From Paramecium pentaurelia (Eukaryota > Ciliophora > Oligohymenophorea > Peniculida > Parameciidae): 64,000 nucleotides of DNA. Within the stretch, counting starts at the first letter, position 1. Every line of letters starts with the position of its first letter. The DNA lies in contig CAJJDO010000165.1 of NCBI GenBank assembly GCA_905183005.1, positions 62,001 through 126,000 on the forward strand. Reading direction: 5' to 3'. Shown piece by piece: positions 39,853 through 50,841 of the stretch. Below the pieces are notes generated by a model. The model was given only the letters and a program-made list of their open reading frames with translations, was not told the DNA's origin and ran no database searches. The position numbers and the translations under genes are program-made.

Positions 39853-40518
39853 TCATTTATCAAGCGAAAAATTCTAATTCATATCAACAAACTTCTCGAA
39901 TACTTGATATATGAACTTATCATACAGATCCTCTTAAATCATAGATTATTGAATACTTTCTTTGGTGAAAGTAAATGAAATGAATAAAGAATAAATAAAT
40001 TATCAAAATCTCTTAAGTCTTAATCATTAAGCAATTTAAATATGAAAGGAACATATAATTTCTTTTGCATAATATCCTTCAATTTTAAATCTTGAAAGAA
40101 AGGATGAAATTTAATTATAATTCACTCCATCAAATCATCAAACTTTAAGTTAATGAGAAGATTATGATAATCATTAATACAATATTTTTAAGTATTTTTC
40201 GATCAAATAGGAGGCACATTTGAGATGGGAATGTGAATTAAATGTTCCTCTCTAATCTACTTAGAATCATATATTGCTTTTTTTATTAATAAAAAGAGGG
40301 AATTCCTTTTAACATTACATAAAAAAGTCTGCCTAAGGAATATAAATCAATAGATTGATTATGTCTCTATTGATTTCAATACCATTTTTAGAGTCAATTG
40401 CTAATTTAAATTCACCACACTAGAATTTAGTCCAAGGTTCTTGAATTTTCCTAAAAAGCTTCAAATGATAAATTAGTTCTCCCTCCTAACGATTATATGT
40501 GACTAATTCTAATTTCAT
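39853..40518 (-). pseudogene. AGC-type protein kinase pseudogene (C-lobe fragment)
   Basis: Pieces of a kinase C-lobe lie in order but in different frames: FKLAID (DFG-region-like, frame 1), SIDLYSLGRLFYVMLKGIPS (subdomain IX, shifted frame), then KFHPFFQDLKLKDIMQKKLY (end of an AGC kinase domain) after a further shift and an in-frame TGA, and DLYDKFIYQVFEKF after another shift. No set of GT...AG introns of normal size joins them. The N-lobe, HRD and intact DFG are missing. The EF-hand-like gene ends 64 bp upstream. It is best explained as a decayed paralogue. Confidence 0.65.
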
Positions 40519-40581
40519 TTGAATTTAATAATAATATTATTTTGAATTATCAATTAAGGAAAATAAAAATTTTTAAAATAA

Positions 40582-41651
40582 TCATTAATAATATCTAATT
40601 CTACCTCCATATTAATTAAATACAGTATCAACTCTATGTAATGTTTATTCAAGTTAAGAGTAACTTGAAGAGAAATAATTATTGTATTAAAGTGTCTAAT
40701 TTCTTAAATTTGATTAATAATTTTAATTTTCTAACTTATGTTGTTTGTAATGTTCTCTTAAATTTTCCATATAATCTATATCTAAATCATATATACTTGA
40801 ATCAAATAGTTGTTTTGGTCTATCTTCTCTAACCAGATCGAAACCTTTTCTATATTTTTAATGATCATAAGTTTATGGTTCTTTCTATTAAACAGAATCT
40901 GTCTTCTCATATAAATATGTATTAGAAACAAGAAATATAGGAGGAGATATAAGATTATATAATTACTTTTAAGTTAAGTAGTCTTATTTTTATTTACATT
41001 TCAAAATCTTTAATAATCCTTAGAATTCTTCATTACTAAAATGAAATCCATATTATTCAATCAGATCTCTAATTGAATCTTCTGATAAATATCCTGTCTT
41101 TTTTGTTGGATATTTAGTACTAATAACTTTCCAAATTTCATGAATATCATAATAGACCCATTAATGTAATTCATATTTTAATTGATTAAGCTCTCTTATT
41201 GAAATAATGATTCTTTCAAAAAATCTCAATATAAATTCCCTATTCCATTCTGTCATTAATTGATTTGTAGTCTCTTTAACACTTTATATCATTTGATCTT
41301 TATATGATTATGGTAATATGAAATTGATAAATTCTTTAAATTCAATATCATCTTCTTTAAAACAAAATGAATAAACATATTCCCATTCTTTAAATTAACA
41401 ATTTACTTTGCCTTATGTAAGAAAATCATGAAATTTCTTCTTTGTAATGTAACCTCTTTTCAATTAATCAATTGATTAGAATGCTAAATGGATATCAAAA
41501 TGATGATGTTGTGTTTCAGCGATTCTATAATTTTCAATCTAAGATATGGATAGTAGATTTCTACATGAATTTCCCAAGAAGCAATAGCTTTTAATAGATG
41601 TGCTAAATCTCTTTCAATTTTTTTATTATTAGTCTTAATAGTCGTTATCAT
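40582..41651 (-). CDS. EF-hand-like protein (347 aa)
   Basis: ATG 41651, a 26-nt intron at 41539-41564 and TGA 40584-40582. Helix-loop-helix units resembling EF-hands are present around residues 45-110 (SIDQLKRGYITKKKFHDFL; KEDDIEFKEFINFI) and 195-250 (KKTGYLSEDSIRDLI). Their loops lack most of the acidic calcium ligands, so calcium binding is doubtful. A Trp/Tyr-rich middle (ELHQWVYYDIHEIWK) and a Tyr/Asn/Gln-rich disordered C-terminus follow. The layout recalls ciliary EF-hand-containing proteins, but no orthologue is assigned. Confidence 0.65.
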
Positions 41652-41719
41652 AATATATAATATAAATATATTAATAGGATAACTAATGTAAGTGATAAAT
41701 AATTGAAATAATATAAATT

Positions 41720-42745
41720 ATGTATAAATTAAATACAATACAAGGACATTCATTTTTTAATTTCCAGGCTCCATTAAATTACTTTTCAAAAAGAAAACTC
41801 TTTTAACTGGCTAATGAAATAAAACCAAGAAAAAGAGATTCTCTAGGTAGAGTAATACTTTCCTCATCTCTACCAAAAGGATTCTGGTTTAGAGATTATG
41901 ATTAAGTTAGAGTGGTTAATAAAAAATTAAGAGAAAATCGTCCTAATAATCATAGAATACAGAATCCCATTTATTTTAAGAGAAAAGATATTCAAGATTA
42001 TTTATTACACTACACAAATAAAGCAAGTACACCTGATCCATCTAGAAAATGGAGAAAATATCGTAATTTAATATTAGAAAATAATAATCATGTTTAAATG
42101 TCAAGAGAGTAAATAAAATAAAAATTTTAAGACACTCTTAATTTATTAATTCCTAATAAATAATCATCACCTCCAAAAAGTTAACGTGGATCATTTATGT
42201 ATTCGTAATAATAATAATGTTTATTTGACATTCGAACAAGTTAACCATCCAAAATTAAACATATAAGTAGATAAGTATCAAATAAAAAAGATGATAGTGT
42301 AGGATCATTGGATAGACATTTTTAAGATATTAATTGTGAATAAAGCAATTTTAATCATTCCTATATACAAGATAAAATAGTTTCATCAAATTAAATTACT
42401 CCTAGAAATAGATTCTTCAAAGATTGTTTCAGATTATATGGAATAGATTCTTAAATATAAGCACCAAAAAATAAATTGATTTTTACTGATTCTGTATAAT
42501 TAGTGGAATCTTTGGAGACTAGATGTGATAAAAATGAAGGTATTTAAAGTTATCGTGAAAAATCTAATTAAAAGTAGAATAATTTATTAAATTTAATTAA
42601 GAAGTAAAGATAAAAGAATTTATAAACTAATAAGATTGTATCTCCAAAATATACTAAATTAAACACATCAAACCCTAAAGATAATAAAATTGTTAATATT
42701 TATTTTCCATCTCTCAAAAAAATCAATGTAAGAGATCTTTCTTGA
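41720..42745 (+). CDS. Basic, Gln/Asn-rich protein, unknown (341 aa)
   Basis: Intronless frame, ATG 41720 to TGA 42743-42745. The N-terminal 120 residues are better ordered and contain SLPKGFWFRDYDQ and an Arg/Trp-rich motif (PDPSRKWRKYRNL). The remainder is Ser/Asn/Gln/Lys rich with no recognisable domain. It starts 68 bp from the divergent EF-hand-like gene, so the two share a short promoter region. Function unknown. Confidence 0.65.
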
Positions 42746-42814
42746 TTGTATTTATATATATTTATATATACTTCAATATATTATTATTAAAATATTTGTT
42801 AAATACAACAGTTA

Positions 42815-43345
42815 ATGAAATAATAATAATATTAACAAACCTAGGGTATACGTGGTTACTCACCTGCTACAGCTCCATAAAATATTCATCCTACTCATAA
42901 TAGTAATAAATATTCAATTAATTCTTAGATTTGCCTATTTCAAATTAGTTTAATGAAGAAATTTAACATAGAATAAAACTCAAATATCAAGAATTAGGAT
43001 TAAAACAACCTTTATATCCACAATAAACATAAATTTTAACATCTGAAAATGGTATCTATAATTTCAGAAAAGTATTCGATCCAGTAAGAGATGGTCGACC
43101 TGAATTCTTAATGGACCCAAGTAAATATATCATTATTATTGTTAGAATATATGGATCAACTAAAAGATTACAAAAATAAGTATTTAGCTCCTAGTAGAAA
43201 CTATGATTTATAATACAGAAATCCTTCATTAAATATCAAAAATCATGACTTTTATTTTTAAGATTTCTATATGAATCTATATGAATAAGATAAAGAGGAG
43301 ATCTTTTTTAATAAATATGGAAAGAAATTTGTTTATCAAGAATGA
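42815..43345 (+). CDS. Unknown protein (159 aa)
   Basis: ATG 42815, introns at 42903-42928 (26 nt) and 43121-43145 (25 nt), TGA 43343-43345. The spliced product has a Gln-rich start and a conserved-looking core: IYNFRKVFDPVRDGRPEFL, then a Tyr-rich segment (DYKNKYLAPSRNYDLQYRNP). Introns are supported by frame changes at both sites. It is convergent with the kinase gene, whose stop is only 20 bp away. No family recognised. Confidence 0.65.
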
Positions 43346-43365
43346 TTTATATAAAAATATTGAAT

Positions 43366-44545
43366 TCAACTTTTAAACATATCTAATTACAATAACTAAT
43401 GATATATTAATAATAAATACTTCTTTTGCTGTAGCTCTTTGATATGGATCAACCACAAAAATACGAGACAATAATTTTAAGATATCACGATCTTGATTTG
43501 TTATATTAGATTCATTATTTCTTATTTTCTTAAACAATTCTCTTTCATTCTCTCCTTTGAATGGGAAACTACCTTATAAGAGAGCAACTAACAGAACACC
43601 AGTAGCCCATATATCTGCTGCTCTTCCATCATATTTCAATTTAGAGACAACTTCAGGTGCCATATAACTAGGTGTACCACAATGACAAGTAATAGGTTAA
43701 TTAGTAAATGTACTAAAACCAAAATCTATTAGTTTAATTCTTTTATTTTGTATAAGTATATTTTCTAATTTAATATCTCTATGACAAACATTCCTATCAT
43801 GTATATAATGTAATATTTTAAGTAATTAATGAATAATATGAAGTGCTTATTCTTTGGGTATGGTTCTTGTTGAAGTTGATTTAAGTAATTGATATAGAGA
43901 TTCAGTTCCACAATATTCCATTACTAAATTTATATAGGTAGTATAATGATAGACATCATATAGTTTAGTAATTTGATCATGAGATAGAATCCTGAGAGTA
44001 TTAATTTCTTTGATAAGATTATTAAATCTTTCACCTTTGAGTAATGACTTATCATACATTTTGATAGCAACTTTATTACCATGACGATCAGTTCCCATTT
44101 TTACTATTGCATAGCTACCTTTTCCAATTATAGGTCCAATTTAATATATTTTATCATCACAAGTAGATGGTATTTATTTATATAGAGAGTCTTAATGATT
44201 AGTGGAATCCTTAGCACTCAGATTGCCTTAGATTCTCTTTCTTTATATTTTTGAAGATAGTCTTAATTATTGTTGATTAGTGTTATTAGTTATTGTATTA
44301 CATTATTGACTTTCTTTAGTACTTAGATATCGTTATTCATTGTTTGAATTCTTAGTGTTGAAGTTGTCTTCAAATTTAGCTAATTCTCTTCCTCTACTAG
44401 GAGTTCTAATTTTGAAGTAGGTAGTAAGATTGTTGAGTCTATAATTTGTTAATCTGGATGGAGGAGGTTTGGATGAATTATCAGGGAGGTTTTCTTTGTT
44501 TTCAATTGAACGAAGACATTCTCTTGGAGGTTTACGTATATTCAT
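43366..44545 (-). CDS. Ser/Thr protein kinase, CaMK/SNF1-like (384 aa)
   Basis: ATG 44545, a 25-nt intron at 43396-43420, TGA 43368-43366. A 130-residue basic, disordered N-terminus precedes a full kinase domain: Gly loop GKGSYAIVK, Lys in KVAIKMYDK, HRDIKLEN catalytic loop, DFG in LIDFGFS, APE in SYMAPEVVS and subdomain IX DIWATGVLL. The end (DPYQRATAKE, then LQLDMFKS) is the final helix. All catalytic residues are present, so it should be active. The pattern fits the CaMK/SNF1 group. It lies head to head with citrate synthase (192 bp between starts). Confidence 0.9.
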
Positions 44546-44737
44546 GAATCGGTTAATAATTAAATATAAATTGGGAGTACATTATAAAAATAATAGTTAT
44601 ACAAGTATTATATATATAACATCTAATTTTGGAAAATAAAAAACATTAAATAGAGAGCATATGATGATAATTATATTAATAATGCGTCAGTGATTAAATA
44701 ATAAGAAGAAGTGTTTATAGTGAGAGAGTCATTAAAT

Positions 44738-46249
44738 ATGATAAGAATTCAATAATTGGGATAGCAATTTAATGCAACCAAGTCAACATTGACAATATAA
44801 GATTCAAGATCAGGAAAGAAATATGAAATTCCAATTTCTAATAATTTTATTAAAGCAAGTGATCTTGAGAAGATAAAAGATGAAAAAGGTTCAATTATTC
44901 GTTCTTATGATCCTGGTTATATGAACACAGTTAATTGCGTACATTTTGCATACATAAAAGACATCCAAAATTAGTTTTATAGATGGAGACAATGGTATAC
45001 TAGAATATCGAGGTTATCCCATTGAACAATTAGCTGAAAAAAGTACTTATTTAGAAGTAGCCTTTTTACTTATCTATGGTGAATTGCCAACTCAATTGCA
45101 ATATGATAAATGGTGTAAAAAGTATGCAATTATTTATTATTTTATTTCAGAATCTAAACTCATACATTTGTCCACTAAGATCTTTATGGACTCTTGTCTC
45201 AATTTAGATATGATGCACATCCTATGGGCATGGTTATTAGTTCACTTTCAGCTGTTAGTACTCTACATCCAGAAGCCAATCCAGCTTTATCAGGACAAAA
45301 TATATATGCAGTATTATTTAATCTTAAAATAGGATTAAAAATCTAAAAACAAATAAATTCATAGAATGATTGGATCTATTACAACTATAACAGCACTTGC
45401 ATATAGAAATAGAATTGGAAGACAACCAAATCAACCTCATTAATAATTAGGATATGTTGATAATTTCTTATATATGATGGATAGACTTAATGAATCTAAT
45501 TATACTCCACATCCAACTATTACAAAAGTCTTAGACATTTTATTCATTTTACATGCTGAACATGAATTGAATTGTTCAACTTCTGCAGTTAGACATCTTA
45601 CATCAAGTGGTGTAGATATCTATACAGCTATTGCTGGAGCTGCTGCTGCACTTTATGGTCCTAAACATGGTGGTGCCAATGAAGCAGTTTTAAGAATGCT
45701 TGAAAAAATTGGATCTAAACAAAATATTCCTTAATTTATAGAAAATGTAAAAAATAAAAAAGCTCTCCTCTTTGGATTTGGACATAGAGTTTATAAATCA
45801 TATGATCCAAGAGCAAAAATTGTTAAATAATTAGCTTACTAAGTTTTTGATTTGGTTGGTAAAGATCCTTTAATTGAAATTGCATTGGAATTAGAAAACA
45901 TTGCCTTAAATGATAAGTATTTTAAAGATAGATCACTTTATCCTAATGTTGATTTTTATACTGGAATCATTTATAAAGTAATTCATACATTTATATTTTA
46001 TAGGCTCTTGGATTTCCTACTGATATGTTTCCATTATTATTTGCTATCCCAAGAATTTCTGGATGGTTAGCTCATTGGTGTGAATTTCTTGATGATCCTG
46101 AAAATAAAATAGTTAGACCAAGATAAAATTATTAAGGATATAAAACTAGAGAATATGTTCCTATTGATTAAAGGAAATAGACAGATGCTTATATTCATGC
46201 TTCATCAACATCATTCTCAACAAGAAGAAATGTTTCTGTTAAAAAATGA
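44738..46249 (+). CDS. Citrate synthase, possibly peroxisomal (470 aa)
   Basis: ATG 44738, introns at 44939-44960, 45122-45150, 45311-45332 and 45978-46003 (22, 29, 22 and 26 nt), TGA 46247-46249. It condenses acetyl-CoA and oxaloacetate to citrate. Family signatures: FIDGDNGILEYRGYPIEQLA, the His of GPKHGGANEAV, the His of FGFGHRVYKS and the Asp of YPNVDFYTG (the catalytic triad), ending with WLAHWCEFLDDP. The N-terminus reads R-I-Q-Q-L-G-Q-Q-F at residues 3-11, matching the PTS2 consensus seen in plant glyoxysomal citrate synthases. It is also basic and could be a mitochondrial presequence, so location is open. Confidence 0.95.
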
Positions 46250-46514
46250 ATATAAAATTAAATTATTATTCATAGAATTTATATAAAATTAAATTTAATT
46301 AAATATATTACTAATTTACACTTAAGTTTGCATAAACATATCTTTTACATAATCTTATTAAATATCATAATTAAAGTTTATAAGCAATAAATATGATACA
46401 ATATTTTAAATATTTGAATCTCTACTGATTCTATTACTATTTTCTCTATAATTAATAAAGATATATATATTTGTTATACATTTGATTAATGATAAAATAC
46501 TATATTATATTTAT
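46250..46514. other. Convergent 3' intergenic region
   Basis: Short A+T-rich gap between the ends of citrate synthase and the lectin-like gene. Nothing seen. Confidence 0.5.
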
Positions 46515-47853
46515 TCATTCTAATTTCATGTTGAATAGTTCTATTAGTTCCTCTTACTAATTGTAAAGTAATTATTGTAAATTTAAACTAAATTCTTCAA
46601 TTTATATATATAATTCTTAATAAGCAACTATTGTTTATGCAAAAGTTAAATTGAAAATTATAGAATTAAATTTTTAGCCACATTCATAAGTCATCTTATT
46701 TTCATTTTGAATATTCTTTTTCTATTTTCGAAATACACTTTCAATTTTAGTAATGTTTTTACAATTAATCAAAATATTTATATTAATTTATAAGATTGAT
46801 TTATCTAGCATAATTTTATATTTTCCAGATTACATAATAATTTAATTGTTGAATTCTAAATTTACAATTATTAAAGTGTTATTTATTGAATTAGAATCAT
46901 CTTTCTAAGTAATTATTACTGATTTCAATCGAATTGGAGTAAAAATAGTTTTATATTACTTCTTTACAAAAAATTCTAGACTGGCACATGGTGCAAAAAC
47001 TGCAGGGACTACAAATATTCATTTTAATGTTTACCATAATGAAAAATGGAATAATCAAATGTTTAATCAGAATAAGTTTAAGTTGTTTCTTTTACTAGAT
47101 GAAATTTATTGACAGGAGTATATTGAAATCCGTAATAAGTAGTTAAAAATTGATAAAAATTTCCCTCAATTAAATTTAGATTAGAGATATGATAAGCAGT
47201 AGGTCCAGTAGGATATTACATTTTTTAATATGGAAAAGCTTCATCAATACCTACTAATATCTAATAGCCAACTTAAATTAAATTAGTAAAGTCTTTGGTT
47301 ATTTCAACAGTAATGCTATTTTCTGTGATTTCTGCTATCTATTTATGATTATAAGATTTACAGAGATTTCAAAATTTACAGGTGCTTTGCATCCGAAGCT
47401 AAGAAGGGATAGAACAGCATTTTATGCATTAATATTTTTAATTGGAAAAGTATTTTTTATTGGTGGTATCATATTAAAGCTATTTATTATTTGAATTCTT
47501 TAATCATCGAAAGCTACGTAAAAATAAATAATTTTAGTTATTGTTCCAAAAGTTTTGTGAATTTGAATAGCAAAACCTAATATTACAAATTATAGATAAC
47601 CTTAAGTAGTTATGCTTTTTAAATCACAATAGAATTAAATTCCTCCTTAATCAAATTATATTGTTTGTATAACTAAGAATACTTAAGGTGGGTTTTGAAA
47701 AATTCCATTAAATTAAACAGTACAAAATAAGGATGGGTTTTATTGTGATACAATAATTATAACTCCAGAATCATAAAGTAATTATGAGAATGTTATGATA
47801 GGAATTAAATAACTCAAATAAATATAAATCATATTAATTAATAATACTAACAT
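46515..47853 (-). CDS. Secreted protein with H-type-lectin-like domain (429 aa)
   Basis: ATG 47853, introns at 47339-47361 (23 nt) and 47009-47034 (26 nt), TGA 46517-46515. A signal peptide (MLVLLINMIYIYLSYLIPII) precedes two similar halves that start with FQNPPQVFLVIQTIQFDQGG and KSITTQGYLQFVILGFA. The PP-x-V...T-x-G-F/Y pattern resembles H-type (discoidin I C-terminal) lectin domains, which are abundant in Paramecium and form short beta sandwiches. The C-terminal 100 residues are unassigned and contain CGQKFNSIIFNL. The domain call is by pattern only. Confidence 0.6.
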
Positions 47854-47941
47854 GAAAATTTAATTTCTGAAAAATAAAAGGAATTGCATATTATATATTT
47901 TATAATTGAAACAACTTAATTAATTAATCATAACGAGAATC

Positions 47942-48858
47942 TCAACACAATAGTCCTTAGATAATAATGGGTTTGAAATAGATAGTTTTAATTTAATCGA
48001 TTTTAGGTGAGGGTTTAGTTTAAATAGATAATTATTCTAATTAATGATTCATAGAATCAGATTTATATGGTCTAAATGCTGATTTATTAGGTACTTGGAT
48101 ATATGATTTAATAATTACATAAATTTGCATAGAATGCAGTTGGTTATTCTTCTTTTTCAGAATCATCATAAATTTGAGTCATCTTGCGTGATAGTTTTTG
48201 TGTTTATTTTATTAATTTAATATGCTTAAATGAATTTTGATTTATATTGGAATGAGTTTATAATTAAATTAAGTTCGACTAATTGTAAATTTAAATTTAT
48301 ACATTTTTGAGCACTTCTTTTTTGATTGCATAAACTAGTTACTTTAATTATTTAAGTACTAGATTTGTTGGAGCGAAGGGATAATTTCTAAGAATAGAAG
48401 GTTTTCTCATAATTAGAAATTAATATGTAGTGTAAATAATCTTTGCTCCATTCTATTCTTACATAACTTATTAAGGTGTGATTCTCTTGAGGAGAGATTT
48501 TAACTAAAAGTTTAATAAGAGTATATACCTCTTCAATCAATTAGTCTTCATTCTTTTGCATAATTAATTATGAGAGTATTCGTTAGAATTCAATATTATA
48601 AGTGACTTGATGTGTTTTTGTAACAGATTTAATTGCCTTGATTTATTGCTCATTCAAGTAGAGTCTTAAAATTAATGAAAGTGATATACTTCTCATTATT
48701 TGATGTTTGAACTACATATTAAATAGGTGTTTTATTTGTGAATATGGTAATGATCTAAGATATAGACTTGATGTATTTACAACTCCATTTTCCCATAATG
48801 ATTAGGTTTAACATAATTGAAATTATATCGACTGATTTATTTCGAACTGTGGTTCCAT
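47942..48858 (-). CDS. Unknown protein (271 aa)
   Basis: ATG 48858 with four introns (48755-48780, 48665-48689, 48335-48359, 48094-48118; 25-26 nt) to TGA 47944-47942. The spliced frame is an exact multiple of three. The N-terminal half is well ordered (VIITIFTNKTPIQYVVQ; DQLIEEVYTLIKLLVKI; RIEWSKDYLHYIL), the C-terminal half is basic and disordered (MTQIYDDSEKEEQ; NKSAFRPYKSDS). If the third and fourth introns are ignored, it reads as two separate ORFs, so transcript data are needed to exclude a split gene. No family recognised. Confidence 0.55.
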
Positions 48859-49291
48859 TAGATTTTGAATTTGAATAGTAAAATAATTAATATTTTAATA
48901 ACGATTTTTATAAATATTTTAGTTTGTATGAATTTACCAACTTCAATTTTTCATTTCAGTTAAGAAAACAATTCTTAATTAATTGAAATTCTTTAATGTT
49001 TGTAATTTACACATTACATAATTGATTTGAATGTAATAGAATTAAATGTAATATATATAGATGATTCTAACATCTCCTTTGCATTAAACAATAAGTAGTT
49101 CAACTATTATTTTAGATTAAGTATTACCTACAAGATTGGAAAAGTATTTAATATAATTTACTCTAGCTATATGATAATAAACATTTAACAAGATTAAAAT
49201 ATTACAAATTACATATCAAATTTGTCACTCAATGAATTCTTTAATCAAATTCAATATGATTAAATACTACAATTTGCAAAACCTCTGGGTA
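48859..49291. other. Divergent intergenic region
   Basis: Between two divergent genes. A+T-rich, with no further exon or RNA gene that I can support. Confidence 0.45.
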
Positions 49292-50684
49292 ATGATATGT
49301 AAATAGTTTAAGCTTAGTGATCCAACAAAAAGAACAAAAATAATACTAAACTATAAACACACAATCTGATAGATAAATTGGTTTTTAATAAGTAATAATT
49401 ACAGAATAATTAAAGATAAAAACAAATGGATTGTTAACTAATTAGATTTTCAATAGCAAGATCAACAATACTAGATCAATTAGTCCATAACCTATTAGTA
49501 CAATTAATAATAAGACTCAATCTAATACATTATCTCAAATCCCTATTATACCAACACAATCCTAAATTATAACAGATTAATTTATGAACTTAAATCCAAA
49601 TTTATCAAATTTTAGTAATAATAGTATAATTAATGATAAACCATAAACCCATTAATAGAAGTATTAATTAAATAAATGGACTGATGAATCTAAAGAAAAA
49701 TTGTTTCAAGATAATTTTATGATAAAAGAAGAAATTACACAATAAGTTGAATTAAATAAAATAGTAATTAAGAAAAATGAAGATCCTTAATTTTATTAAT
49801 AATTCAAAAAGGCATCTCCAAAATTGAAATAAATTAAGGGGTCAGGATTATCACCAGAATCATATCATTTAAATAAATCTAAATCTCCAGAAGTTGTACA
49901 AGTAAATCTGAAAAATCATTTTAAAAAATAGGAAATTACTTAAAATAATGAATAATAATCATAAGCTATTAACAAATTACCTTAATAATTTAAAAAATTA
50001 TAATGTGACAATAGTAAAAGATCTAATATTAGTAAACCTTTTGAATAAAATAATACTAAATTTGCTGTTATTTAATCTAGTAGAACTGCTTAATAGAAAA
50101 ATACTAGATTACTCCAATAATTAGCATTCCAAGATTCTAAGAATGAAAATCAAATGAAGATTATATAAAGTGAAAAAACACTCACTCCTAGAATAAATGA
50201 AAAGGATTATAAAGATTTTTAAATAATGTTTAATGAATAATAATAATAATACTCTAAAAGTAGAAGTCAAAATAAAAAATAAGATGAATAATATAATGAT
50301 AATATTCATCATCAGAGTTAGAATATTAAAGATTAGATTATTATTAAACCTTAATTTGAATTGATTAAATAAGAAATACCTCAACAAAACATCTCATAAA
50401 AATTAATAGAATCAAAGTCTATTAGAGGAATTTCACCTTAAAATAAATCCATTCCACAATAATTTACTTTCATCTAATAACCTCCAATACCACCATTATA
50501 GAAACCAATATAAATAAAAATAGACATCAAATAATTCATGAATACTAATTAAAAAAAAGATTAATAGCTATCTATCAGTCCAATATATAATTAAAGATAA
50601 AATATAGGTAATATATAAATTAAATTAGAAGTGACTAATGAAAATGGGAGATCTTATTTTATAAATTTGAATTTTTAGAAATGA
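49292..50684 (+). CDS. Gln/Asn-rich disordered protein (about 457 aa)
   Basis: TGA at 50682-50684 ends a frame that is open back to about 49300 but has no ATG of its own before 49580. Joining ATG 49292 through a 19-nt intron (49299-49317, GTAAATAG...CTTAG) restores the frame. The alternative is a start at the internal Met near 49585. The product is rich in Gln, Asn, Lys and Ser with scattered short motifs (GSGLSPESYHLNKSKSPE; KKASPKLKQ) and no domain. Heavy use of TAA/TAG codons shows code 6 clearly. Function unknown. Confidence 0.55.
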
Positions 50685-50841
50685 ATGATTAATTAATTAT
50701 AAATGAATTCACAAATAATTTTACTTCTTTTACTTATATATGAGATAGGAAAGAGTTATTTTTTATTAAATTATGTTGTTCTCCATATTTGAAATTTTAT
50801 GCGTATAAAATTACACTATTTATTAATTATATATAATAAAG

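Noticed and set aside
47942..48182. Separate 71-aa gene starting at 48182
   Set aside because: It can be joined to the upstream exons by a normal 25-nt intron, giving one in-frame protein. Kept as an alternative in the findings.
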